Positions 20,854 to 30,683 of a stretch of DNA of 31,845 nt are shown here, piece by piece. Below the pieces are notes generated by a model. The model had not been told where the DNA came from. It was given only the letters and a program-made list of their open reading frames with translations, and did no database searches. The translations under genes and the position numbers were made by a program. Origin of the DNA: Thermomucor indicae-seudaticae (taxonomy: Eukaryota; Mucoromycota; Mucoromycetes; Mucorales; Lichtheimiaceae); the NCBI GenBank assembly GCA_000787465.1, contig JSYX01000304.1, positions 1 to 31,845 of the forward strand. Direction: 5' to 3'. The number at the start of each line of letters is the position of its first letter. The first letter of the stretch is position 1.

Positions 20854-21690
20854 TCTTCATTGACGGCGTGGCCAGTGGGAGAAAAAGAAGGAAGAAAAGA
20901 AGAAAGGAGATGCTGCAGAACGCTTTTTCTTATGCCAAGCAATGCTTTAAGGCAATTTTAGGGCCACGCAAGACTTTCTTGATCATGCACCAAAGGCTCT
21001 TTTGGACACTCGCCAAGAAAGGAATCGATACGAGCTTAATATAACTTCCGTGTTTGACAGCAACGCAACATGCTTTTACCTTCCGAGCGTATTGAGATTG
21101 CACCGTCCCACTTCTGATGACTGGTGCCTCAACAACAGAAGCATCTCTAGGCCGAACGAGCTATTTATCTCCCTATCTATCATAACTAAAGACAACAAAG
21201 GCTTCTTTATCACTTTCAAGCTGCTCCAACAAGCGTACATAGCAGCGCCTGCCACTCGCGTTGATTAAGCTCCTTTATCTTGATCTGAACACAAGCCATG
21301 GAGCGCCGCTTATTATAATTTATTTTGATTATAAAAGGGGTCGAATTTATTATTATTATTGAGAGTGGGGTTGCTGGCGAAACGGGAAGCCTGGGATGTC
21401 TGCCAGTAATCGCCACAGGCAGCAGAAACGAGGTCAATAACAGTAGCACATCAAGACTGCATTGATAAAAATCGACCTCTGGAATAGCCACATGATTTTC
21501 AACGTGCACCAGAACTACCTGTTATGATGATTCTTTTCATAGCATTACTTCTTTTTCGTCAGGTTGAGGTCTCTTGTATCGCGCATGAATTTTTCTGCTG
21601 CCGGGGGGTTCAGTCAGTTTGGGAAAGCCCGCCAAGGCCCGCTCGCTTAAATTTTCCCCTCTTTAAGCTTTAACTTTAACCGGCACACCC
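20854..21690. other. Divergent intergenic region (NBR1-like / Gvp36-like)
   Basis: This 837 bp separates two divergent genes and must contain both promoters. No gene is supported. TTATTATTATT runs occur near 21347, and purine-rich bases lie at 20880-20910. Confidence 0.5.
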
Positions 21691-22896
21691 ATGGACGACA
21701 ATATTAAGGTTGTTGATGCTCAGCCGCAGACTGCTTCGAGTACTTCGTCTTCACAAGGACTCAACGCGAATGTGCTCCTGAACAACACTCTGGACGGGTT
21801 CGCGAGCCTGAGTTCCAAGTTCAATCCATTTGCCCAGAAGCTCGGCAAAGGCATCGGCCAAGTGAGACAGGTCAGGACCCCATCGATAAGGCTGATTGGG
21901 AGGCACACACAGAGAAATTGACCCCCATTGTCCAGTACGCACAAGAACGTCTTGGTACCGCCGAAGACATTACGGAACTGCCTCAAGAGTACAAAGATCT
22001 GGAAAAGGTTATCTTTCTTCTTTGGGAGCGTGATGGGGGTTGGAGATGACAGTAATGCTCAATGGGGCCCCCAATTTATTTCATTAGCGTGTGGATGCTC
22101 TCCGCAGCGTCTATGTCAACTTGCTCAAAGTCTCACGCATCTACGGCAACCCTTCGTACGATTATCCCGTCCAGTTTCAAGAGTCTTTGGCGGGTATCTC
22201 GAGCACTTTTACCTCGCAGTTTCAAAACTTGGCGCTCTCACCAGCTGACCGGGCGCACGCCGACGCCAGCCAACAGAAACAGCAGCAAAATAATGAGAAA
22301 CAGCACCCTCGAACTTTATCGCATGCACTTTCGCGCGTGGCGGCGCAGGGATCGCAAGCTGTGGGCTTGGAGGACCCACTCGGAACCGCCTTGTTCAAGG
22401 TCGCAACCGTGGCCGAGAAAGTCGGCGACACTCGCCTGAAGATGGACCAAACCATCGTGTCCAAGTTTAACCAGCCCATGCAAACCACTCTGAACACAGC
22501 CATCGAGCAAGCGCTCAAGGCCAGACGCAACGTGCAGTCCGCCAGACTGGCGCTGGATGCTTGCAAGGCCAGATATCGTTCTGCACGACCGGAACGGTCG
22601 GACGCTGCTCGTCTAGAGGTTGAACAAGCAGAGGATCAGTTCGTGGCTGCGGTCGAGGAAGCCACGAGGCTGATGAAGGCTGCATTGGAGAACGTGAGAG
22701 TCTTTCTCGTTATCATGAGTATACCTGGGTACTAAACTTTCTACTTTAGCCTGAACCCTTCCGTAACCTGGCCGATTTGGTTGCTGCTCAAGCTGCGTTC
22801 TACAAGGAAGCTCACGAGTTATTGTCAGAGCTTGCTCCTGAACTTGACGAAATTCAAGTGACCCAAGAATCTTTATATCGAAACAGCCACGAGTAA
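21691..22896 (+). CDS. Gvp36-type BAR domain protein
   Basis: Membrane-curving BAR protein; yeast Gvp36 acts in Golgi-vesicle and endocytic traffic. Four exons: 21691-21870, 21936-22007, 22088-22693 and 22750-22896, giving 334 residues. The N-terminal part (LDGFASLSSKFNPFAQKLGKGIG) can form an amphipathic helix 0. The BAR body holds family landmarks: QERLGTAEDITELPQEYKDLEKRVDAL, NPSYDYPVQFQESL, LSHALSRVA, MDQTIVSKFNQP, a variable helix (ARRNVQSARLALDACKARYR), QAEDQFVAAVEEATRLM and LADLVAAQAAFYKEAHELL. Order and spacing follow yeast Gvp36 closely. Intron 1 uses GTCAGG; a GTGAGA donor 9 bp upstream is a better match, also keeps frame, and would remove three residues (VRQ). Intron 2 has a weak GTTATC donor and is longest (80 nt). 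Confidence 0.92.
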
Positions 22897-23260
22897 AACC
22901 GCAAAGGATGCTATATCCCCTATCCCCGTCTTATTGTTTTGATAGCCTATCAATTTGCCCGCAATACTATATTGTTTAAATATTGGATGCGTAATCTGGT
23001 TGTAGAAGGGCGGATCATCGATCTGATATAGAAGAAATGCGTCGTTCTTCAGACGTCAACGACCCTTCATTTCCCCCGTATCCTCCTCTCTGACAGGTCT
23101 AGAGTAGATCAGATATCCAGCGATTGATAAGCATGAATTGGCGACCCCGCAAATGCGAGGGAAAAAAAAGATCACATGCTTAGCAGGAACTGGGCTTACG
23201 GAAACCCTTTGAAAATAGACGAACTATTGATAACGAAGGCATTGGCGATCCGTTGTTGCA
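22897..23260. other. Intergenic, no gene seen
   Basis: About 360 bp between two tandem plus-strand genes, containing the 3' end of the Gvp36-like gene and the promoter of the hydrolase-like gene. No small ORF or RNA gene is supported. Confidence 0.5.
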
Positions 23261-25257
23261 ATGTCGCATACTCCAACATCTGTTCCTCATCATGTGACAG
23301 CAGAGCAGAACGACACTCATCCTTCCAACGAAGAGCCTGTGAAAAAAAGACGGTTGTCATTGGAGCGAGCGATGGAGTCAAACACAAGCACCGCGAGTTT
23401 ATCCAAGTTGTTCAATAAGCGACCGCGGTCCGGGTCCATTGACAGCCAGTCATCGTCTTCATGGATACAGCGTCTGTACCCTTCTCGGACACAGCAGCGT
23501 GTTGCGTCACATGACGATGCGACGTCGAAAAATGAGCCCAAGGCTCCGGAGAATTCTTCAGGGATGGGCGACAACGGTGGCAATGGCAACGATGACGGGA
23601 ACAAAAAGGACGAAGCCATGCCCCAAGGGTTCTGGTCCTGGTTTGGATACGCGTCAAACACCACCACCGCATCCGTGGACAAAAAGATGCAAGAGACAAC
23701 AAGCATCGATTCGAAAGCAAACGATCGGTCTTATTGGAGGTCACTGTTCTGGTCTTCAGAGCCAAACGGCGGCGACAGCGTGATCATAGACCCATCCAAT
23801 AATGACGAGAGTAATAACGTCCCAAGACCGACGCAGCCTGCCAAAAAGAACGCCGTTTTACCGGCCCTTCATAGCCCAGTGTCGACGCCCTTGAGCAGCC
23901 CAACGACGGCGACCGCCACCGCCACCACCAGCCTCCTCAGCCGAGCGCTGAATGCGATCAATGCCATGTTTGTCCAAGCCAAGACCGAGTCGTCATCCAG
24001 CAGCAGCAGGTTCGTCGCGAGCATGGCAAAGGATCCGGGCAGCAAAAAGTTTGTCATCGTTGGCGTGCACGGCTGGTTTCCGATGAAGCTGGTCCGGAGC
24101 ATGATTGGCGAACCGACAGGGACCTCGACCAAGTTTTGCGAACAAATGATGCTCGGCGTCAAGCAGTACTTTAGAGACACGCACCGCATCACGATCCCAG
24201 ACCGGGCACTGACATGCATCCCGCTGGAGGGCGAGGGAAAAGTACAGGAACGCGTCAACAAGTTGTACCATAGCCTGGTCAATAATCCAGTTTGGCTCGA
24301 CGCCTTGGCTTCGGCCGATGTCGTCTTTTGGGCGACGCATTCGCAGGGAACGCCAGTTTCTGTGATGCTGCTTCATCGATTGCTCGAAGAAGGCCGGATC
24401 CACTCGTCGCAACCGATCTGTCTGTTGGCCATGGCTGGTATCGCGCATGGTCCATTTCCATGGCTCAAGGGTAGCCTGATTGTCAAGGTAAAAGAAACAA
24501 TGTTCCACTCTTTAGCTAATGGGAGCGAAACTAAAAAAAAGTTGATGATATAAAGTACTTTGAAGCAGATGCAGCACGCGAACTGTTTGACTTTATGGAC
24601 TCGTCCAGCGAGATCTCTCAAAAGTTTAGACATTCCCTTAAGTTTCTCTTGCAGAGTGGACGCGTGCGGACCGTGCTCGTGGGCTCGATGCAGGACCAAG
24701 TCGTTCCCTTGTACTCTGCGATCATGACCAGCGCAACGCATCCGAGCATCCTGCGGGCGGTTTACATTGATGGCCACGTCTACTCGGAAGACGACTTTTT
24801 AATCAACCTCATCACGTTTGCGCTGCGGTTACGGAACGCCGGATTTTCAGATCATGGCCTGCTGACCCATATCAGCGAGGTCTTGGCAGGCAACCTTTAT
24901 GCATGGGAAGGCGCCCACTCGACCATTTACGAAGAACTCGAGGTCTATATGATCGCTGTACAGTGTCTGTTCGAGACTGAACCTGCCACTACTTGGAGGA
25001 CGAGCAGCAGCAGAAAAAGCCTGGATTTAAAGGAAGAGCAAGTTATGCTGGATCCGTTTCATGCCAAGGTACGACAGAATCCGTTCTATCTACCCTGGGC
25101 CATGCGCGGTATCTGCGATGATGCTCGCGTTCTGGGCGACGAGATATTTAGCAGAGAACTTGAAAAGCTGCGTGCACTCTTTGATCGTTGGACGCCCGCG
25201 AGCGCCAAACTTCGAGAAATCAAATTTCGACTCGAGCCACTCAAGGCTCGCCTTTAA
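23261..25257 (+). CDS. Alpha/beta hydrolase-fold protein, YML020W-like
   Basis: Conserved fungal protein of unknown substrate. Two exons (23261-24487 and 24556-25257; 68-nt intron, phase 0) give 642 residues. Residues 1-260 are disordered and rich in Ser/Thr/Asn, with an early KKRRLSLERA, which fits a PKA site and a basic nuclear signal, and W-rich motifs (FWSWFGY, SYWRSLFWS). The hydrolase part starts with KKFVIVGVHGWFPMKLV, the oxyanion-loop strand. The nucleophile elbow is THSQG with Ser361, so the usual first Gly of GxSxG is replaced by Thr-His. Asp456 in SMQDQVVPL and His483 in YIDGHVY are candidate triad partners. No membrane segment is clear. The similarity to yeast YML020W rests on my recollection of its VHGWFP and THSQG segments, so the name is tentative. 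Confidence 0.8.
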
Positions 25258-25342
25258 AGAAAAAAAATACCCATCCTTACTTTATGCACTCTGTGATCTT
25301 AATACTATTACATACATCGATGCGACTTAAATTCTTTCCAAT

Positions 25343-25348
25343 AATAAA
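25343..25348 (+). terminator. Polyadenylation signal AATAAA (hydrolase-like gene)
   Basis: Lies 86 bp after the stop of the hydrolase-like gene and 117 bp from the convergent importin stop, so the 3' UTRs of the two genes are close to overlapping. Confidence 0.5.
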
Positions 25349-25464
25349 TGTTACATTCTTAAATGGATATTCTATGAAGACAAAGTTGTTTCGATATGCT
25401 ATATGGTACTAGTCAATGAAAGGTAGATAGAGAAAACGGAATATTACAAACGTCGCAATATTAT

Positions 25465-28400
25465 CTAAATGAAACGAGCAAGCTCACTGGAACCAATATT
25501 CAGATCGGGTGACTGGGCGTTCAAGGCTCGGATGAGTGCTATCAGTTCAGCCCGAGTGGACTCAGAAAGCTGCTCTTCATCTGACAGAACGTGGTTGAAG
25601 ATTGGCAGAAGTTGTGGGACGTGTGCCAGAACCTAAACGAAGTACAATTCAGTACTCGTAGCTCAATTGCCCTCTGTTCGATTCTTTCAAGCAACTTACG
25701 AAGCTGTTGTTAGAACGGAAGAGCTGGAAAAGACAGTTGAACACTGGTTCGTTCTCTGCGAAATCAGCTTTTAAAGGAAGAGCACCCAAGAAGACAGGCA
25801 GCACTTGATCCAGAGGAACGGCTTCAGGGTGCGCCAATATCAGACGGGCAACAGCGCCTGTTGCGTTGTCAGTAGTATTTGGCAAGGACTGATCATGGAA
25901 TAATGGGTGCAGAGCGGTCAAAATGGCGGGGTATTGTCTGCCATGAGACAGATAGACGTTTAGTCAACCATTACGCTCAAAGAACAGGTGGTCCCGTCAC
26001 ACTTACGAGCTAAGGTCAATCTGAGAATATGCGGCCAATGCACCAAGTGCAAATGCAGAGTTGCTTCGGACCGTTTGGTCTTCATCCGTGGTTCCTTTGA
26101 GGAAAAGTTGCAACAGTCGTTCTGTATGCGGAGTAATGGCTGATTTGACACCGGTAATGCATTCACCCAAGCAGCCAATGGCCATGGATCGTTCAGCAGC
26201 TGTCTTGGTCTTTTTCTGAAGAAACAAATGGAGTTAGAAAAGCCAACCAGACAGGGATAACGGGAGATACATACATAGTACTTTGAAATCAGAGGCAAGA
26301 ACACGTCAAAGTATGAAGAGAAACCTTCTCCAATGGCTTCGCAAAGAGCTGCCACCAGATCAGATGCGGCACCGATAAGCAAGGATTCTGACTCGGCCTC
26401 CTCGTCTTCATCTACAAAGTCCTCTTCGTCGTACGCCTGTTGGCACACGGACCTCTTTTCAAAGATGTCCAGCAGGTTGCGAGCAATTTCCTCCACATCT
26501 AAACATGGACTCAAGTTATTGGATTGTCAAACAAGAGTACGTAATAAGAACTTACGGTCTGCAACAAGACATGGGCCCATAAGTTTCAAAGCTTGAATCA
26601 TTTCTTGGCAAATTTGCACAACAACCATTCGGTCGTCCTCGTCCTTCCACATGGTAAGCACAGTTGGCATCACAGTCGCGATCATGTTTTGGACGTTTTC
26701 GTGTACTGGGTAGTTGACAGGCAGACCAGGCGTCCATTCGGGAGGGTTAGAGATATGGAAAAATGTTCTGACAAATGCAAACAAGCTTCCCGTGACAGCC
26801 TTGCGGACACCATCGAACAAGTGGAAAGACAGCTGCTGCAATTCATGAACAGACTGCTCGACATATGGCAGAAAATGGCTACGGGTATTCTCAAAGAGTT
26901 CACCCAATGCATCAGCGGCGAATTCCTTTTCGTCAGCAATGGCCGAGTTGATGTTCAGAGCATCGAGGTCGTCTTCCTCGTCATCATCCACACTGCCCGT
27001 AGTCAAGTCGATCTCTGTAACCGCAAAATTGTCATCCTTCTCTTCGGCCTGACAAGATGCCAAGATGGGTGGCATGATGGTTGGCAGATACGGGGCGAAT
27101 TCTTCACCAAACACTCGCGCAAGGACAGCAAAGAATGCGTAAGAACATTCTCTAAGACGAGGGGAGTCGAGCTGAAGTTGTTCGATCGCGAGGTTCATCA
27201 GTTCCTGAACACAAGGGCGGAATTTCTCAGCACCGACGGCCTCGGCAATGGCGCCAGCGGCGTCAGTAGCAACACCACGCAGAAGCTGCTGATCATTGCC
27301 CTCCTTCATCGACATCAAAGCACGGATACGCGGCATCACTTCACCAAAGTAAACGTGGAACTCTTCACCGGCGGCGTGACCAGCACTTCCGATAGCTGCA
27401 ATCACAGTAGCCTTGGTCTCAGTTTGTGCTGCGTTGTCCAACAATAGCAAGAGTTTTTCCATCAACATTGGCAAGTATTGGATGACTTCGTTACCAAGAC
27501 CTTCCAAGATGGCATCCAAAGCGTTGCAGGCATGCTTTGTAACTTCTGGGTTGGTGTCGTTCATCAGGTTAAACACAAGTGGAAGAAGGACTTGGTGATG
27601 CTCTGCGATTTCCGTCGGAAGCTCCTCTGCTAAACAGCCAAGAGCCATGCATGCTGCACGACGAACAACAATTTCCGGGTCACGAAGACCAGCGCAAACG
27701 ACCTGAAGCAATTCCTCAAACTTTGAGCTCATATAGTCTGCGCAACCCTCGATGATCACTGCGAAAGCCATCATGGCTGCCTTTCTGAACCCGGGATTGG
27801 GGTTCTGCATATAGTTCAGGACAATAGGCATGACAACTGGGAAAACTTGCTGTGGCGGCATGTTGTTGGCAAGTGCATTGAGAACTTTGTAAGACAGCTA
27901 TATAAAGACGTTTCCATATCAGCAGTTGATAACAAAGTGTCGACAAGCCCAATATTAATCTTACGCGAGATGGAGAATCCTCATCCACGTCTTCGGGATC
28001 TTCTTCAGTACCGATTGGCATCAGTCCTTCCACAAGGAAACCGACCAGCTTAAGACTGCGAATCTTGTTCTGCTTGCTGATAAAGATTCGATTGCATTAG
28101 TACCGCGCGTCTTATCATGCCACTGCATGGAGCAACTTACTATACTGCAGCCCACATCAGGAACGACAGCGCCATGACACGGATAGAATCATTGACTTCG
28201 CGATTTGCACCCACGTTCAAAAAGAAGCGAATGAGGTCAACGAGATGGTTGGACAAGAGTGGAACATCCTTTGGTACACAAGAAAAAAGTTGTCACAATG
28301 ATGGTTCCAATCTCTCGCAGACAATGCAATTCGTACCAGCATCAACAAAGTGTCAAAGACTTCAAAAATCTCGCTGGCGTTTTCTTCATCAGCATCCTTC

Positions 28401-29384
28401 AAGCACTGTTCCAAAACATTGACCATGGCAGGAATCATTTCTCTAAAGTATTTCTGAAAGCGTTTTCTGGTTAGTTTCGTTCTACACGAGTCTGTTGTGT
28501 CACCTACGATGTTTTGCTTGTCTTCATTGTCGATGAACTCTGCAAACTTGCCAAGGATCCTAGCTTTGTTTATCAGTACCGATAGAGCCCCAAGCCCGAT
28601 TCCAGGAGACAGTGATGTACTTACAGAACCGTAGTCACTCGAACCTTTTTACTCTCAGGGTCGACAATGGACTTGTTGAAAAGCTGATAAAGCGCTTCGG
28701 TGTGGTTCATAAAGTAGTCGCCAATGACTTCAAAAAGCGCATACAAAATGTATGTGCCCACTTCGCGGTGGGAGGGGTTCGTGCTGGCACAAGCTTCGTT
28801 CAGGAAACCGAGCAAATCAGGCCACCGGTTCTCTGGTACATCGATACGTGCTACTGATGAAATAACCCGAGCAGTGGAGTGACGTACAATCTCTCTGACG
28901 CGCGTAAAGGAAAAGAAATATTGAGTTCTCCCCCACTTTGTCCTCGCCTTTCTTACGACAAGCTTACTGCTGCTCATTGAGGATAATCTGAAGGAGTTGG
29001 CTGCGAATGGGCACTCGGTTCTCTTCAGGAATCTCTAGCCACCATTTGCTGATACGCTTGCGCAGTTCAACAGCAGCCAGCTGCCGCACCTGAAAGTGAG
29101 GGGATCGCCCAATGATCTCAACCAGTGCAGGGACACACTGAGCAGTAGCATAAAACTGGGTGTTCAGAGTCGAAGTAGCCTAATGAAGCAACAACAATGT
29201 AACCGAGCTCCAGAATCAAACGAGAGTACGCGCAATAGTGCCTACATTCCGGATTGTGTCTGAATCTTGAGCACTGGCCAATTTGGTCAGAAGCTCGTCA
29301 AGGCCTGCCAGGTATTGCTGCTGCAGAATGGTGACACGTTATTTGGCGTCTTCCTGTTTCTTCTGCAAAAGGTCATACCTCCAT
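25465..29384 (-). CDS. Importin beta family karyopherin, Kap123/importin-4 type
   Basis: Nuclear import receptor for ribosomal proteins and histones H3/H4. Thirteen exons: 29384-29379, 29320-29246, 29179-28968, 28894-28625, 28559-28508, 28453-28337, 28268-28141, 28076-27965, 27897-26556, 26498-26275, 26215-26007, 25937-25700 and 25632-25465. All phases agree and the product is 1050 residues, near the usual 1080-1110. The first coding exon is only ATG GAG. HEAT repeats run throughout; VRQLAAVELRKRISKWW and HREVGTYILYALFE are N-terminal hallmarks that include the Ran-binding region. EVVxR/K-type helices include VVRRAACMALGCLAEELP and EVTKHACNALDAILEGL. An acidic loop (DDDEEDDLDALN) lies in exon 9, and TAAERSMAIGCLGECI is typical of Kap123. 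Introns are 54-73 nt; intron 7 has a perfect TACTAA branch site. Named by overall pattern; Kap121/importin-5 is the main alternative. Confidence 0.93.
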
Positions 29385-30152
29385 ATCACCTATGCCTGCG
29401 AGGAGGACGGGAAGGCTTACTGCGAAGCTAGAAGAGGAAAAAAAAAGAGGCCCAAAAATTTTTTTGTATCAGCTTTTAAGGTTCAGTTTCAAATACACAA
29501 TGGCTTGCAGATCCAAGGTTATGGTGGCTTTTCTTGACTAATCTCACGATGTAGGTGTATCAATGCAAGATATATATTGTCAGAAAGATAAGCTATGGGA
29601 TCAGGAAAGGCGGCCATCGTAAGAGAATCAAACGTGGATTTCTTTGTCGATCGGCAAGATCGTCATATAAACAAAGACTTGCATGCATTACGTACGGATC
29701 TGCTACGCGTCTCTTGTGATACATCTACCTCTATACACTTAGACCCGACGCAGTATCCACTTGGTATTCCGAGCTGTGATATCCATTCGAAAAGAGAGAA
29801 TGTGTCAGGCACCACAGCGTGCCTTTTCAAGCTGCAACGTCAACTCCAATATTAAAACGCGGAGAAAACGAAGTTGTTGATAAGTACGAATGATTTATGC
29901 AGACTTTAGGCTTCATCTCTTGAGCGAATTAGAGATGCATTTTTAATACCGTGTGATGCGAACACCTTTTGCCTTGAAGCAGCCGCCGTACCAGACACTG
30001 ACGCTCGGAGAATATGAAGACAGGTACCCCATCTCCCTGGCAATGGACTTGGACAGCTGAAATATCAACATTTTTGCTGCACACTCCTCCCGTCTTAAAC
30101 CATCCTTTTTCCATAGTCTTCTTCTTTCTCTGTCTGGAACCCTTTTACCTCC
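29385..30152. other. Divergent intergenic region, no gene supported
   Basis: This separates the importin start (minus) from the coiled-coil gene (plus) and must carry both promoters. An 86-codon plus-strand frame at 29595-29855 has no recognisable motif. It is treated as chance. Confidence 0.45.
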
Positions 30153-30575
30153 ATGGCCGATTCTGATTCTGTATCCAACACCTCGTCTTCGTCCAACAAG
30201 CACCCAAATTCTCCGGTTTTGAACGATATCGAATATGCCACGTTATCGTCCTGTCGACCTCTATCGTTTGACACCCTGCCATTTACGGACTCATCTGGCG
30301 AAGCACGGCATAAGGAGCTTTTGAAAGAAAACCTTGATCTTCGAATGAAAAACGCTCGCTTGAAGGCAGCCGTAAGACGCCTAACGAAGTCGAACGGTTG
30401 TCTAAGAGATTATCTAGAAGAACAACAGCCCGCCAACGACTCTTACGAGGCCTATTTCCATGCTGCACACAAGGAGTTCGTAGCACTCCAAAAGAAGATC
30501 GAAGACTTGCAAGACCAGTTGGAAGACGCTCGGGCTAACGCCGCGATGCTGGAATATCAACATCATTACGAATAA
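30153..30575 (+). CDS. Small coiled-coil protein of unknown function
   Basis: Single exon, 140 residues, family not recognised. Residues 1-45 are Ser/Asn/Pro-rich and disordered. Two helical, charged segments follow: about 51-92 (HKELLKENLDLRMKNARLKA onward) and about 103-135 (FVALQKKIEDLQDQLEDARA), with Leu and other hydrophobics at heptad-like spacing, separated by a short Pro/Asn linker. This suggests a dimerising coiled coil. No basic DNA-binding region sits before the first helix in the bZIP manner. No membrane segment, signal peptide or zinc motif is visible. The ATG has a good context (CTCCATGGCC). A 27-base C/T tract follows just after the stop. A role as a small adaptor or tether is guesswork. 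Confidence 0.6.
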   Translation: MADSDSVSNTSSSSNKHPNSPVLNDIEYATLSSCRPLSFDTLPFTDSSGEARHKELLKENLDLRMKNARLKAAVRRLTKSNGCLRDYLEEQQPANDSYEAYFHAAHKEFVALQKKIEDLQDQLEDARANAAMLEYQHHYE

Positions 30576-30587
30576 TCATAAAGTGCC

Positions 30588-30613
30588 CGCTCCCCCTCCC
30601 CCTCCCCTCCCCT
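30588..30613 (-). repeat. G-quadruplex-prone tract (four G runs on minus strand)
   Basis: The plus strand is a nearly pure run of CCCC(C)T units. The minus strand therefore has four runs of four to five G separated by single A residues, a strong intramolecular G-quadruplex pattern. It lies 13 bp after the stop of the coiled-coil gene, so the mRNA would carry the C-rich strand. Confidence 0.7.
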
Positions 30614-30683
30614 ACTTGGCTTTCTGTGATAATCCGTATACCATAAACTAAACTGTATACAAGCCTTTACGCGTCGTATTCAG

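Noticed and set aside
26593..27447. 284-codon plus-strand open frame
   Set aside because: It lies antisense to the large importin exon, which has clear HEAT repeats. The plus-strand translation has no recognisable family and is a mirror of codon bias.
29595..29855. 86-codon plus-strand open frame
   Set aside because: It lies in the divergent promoter region of two genes, has no motif and is short enough to arise by chance.
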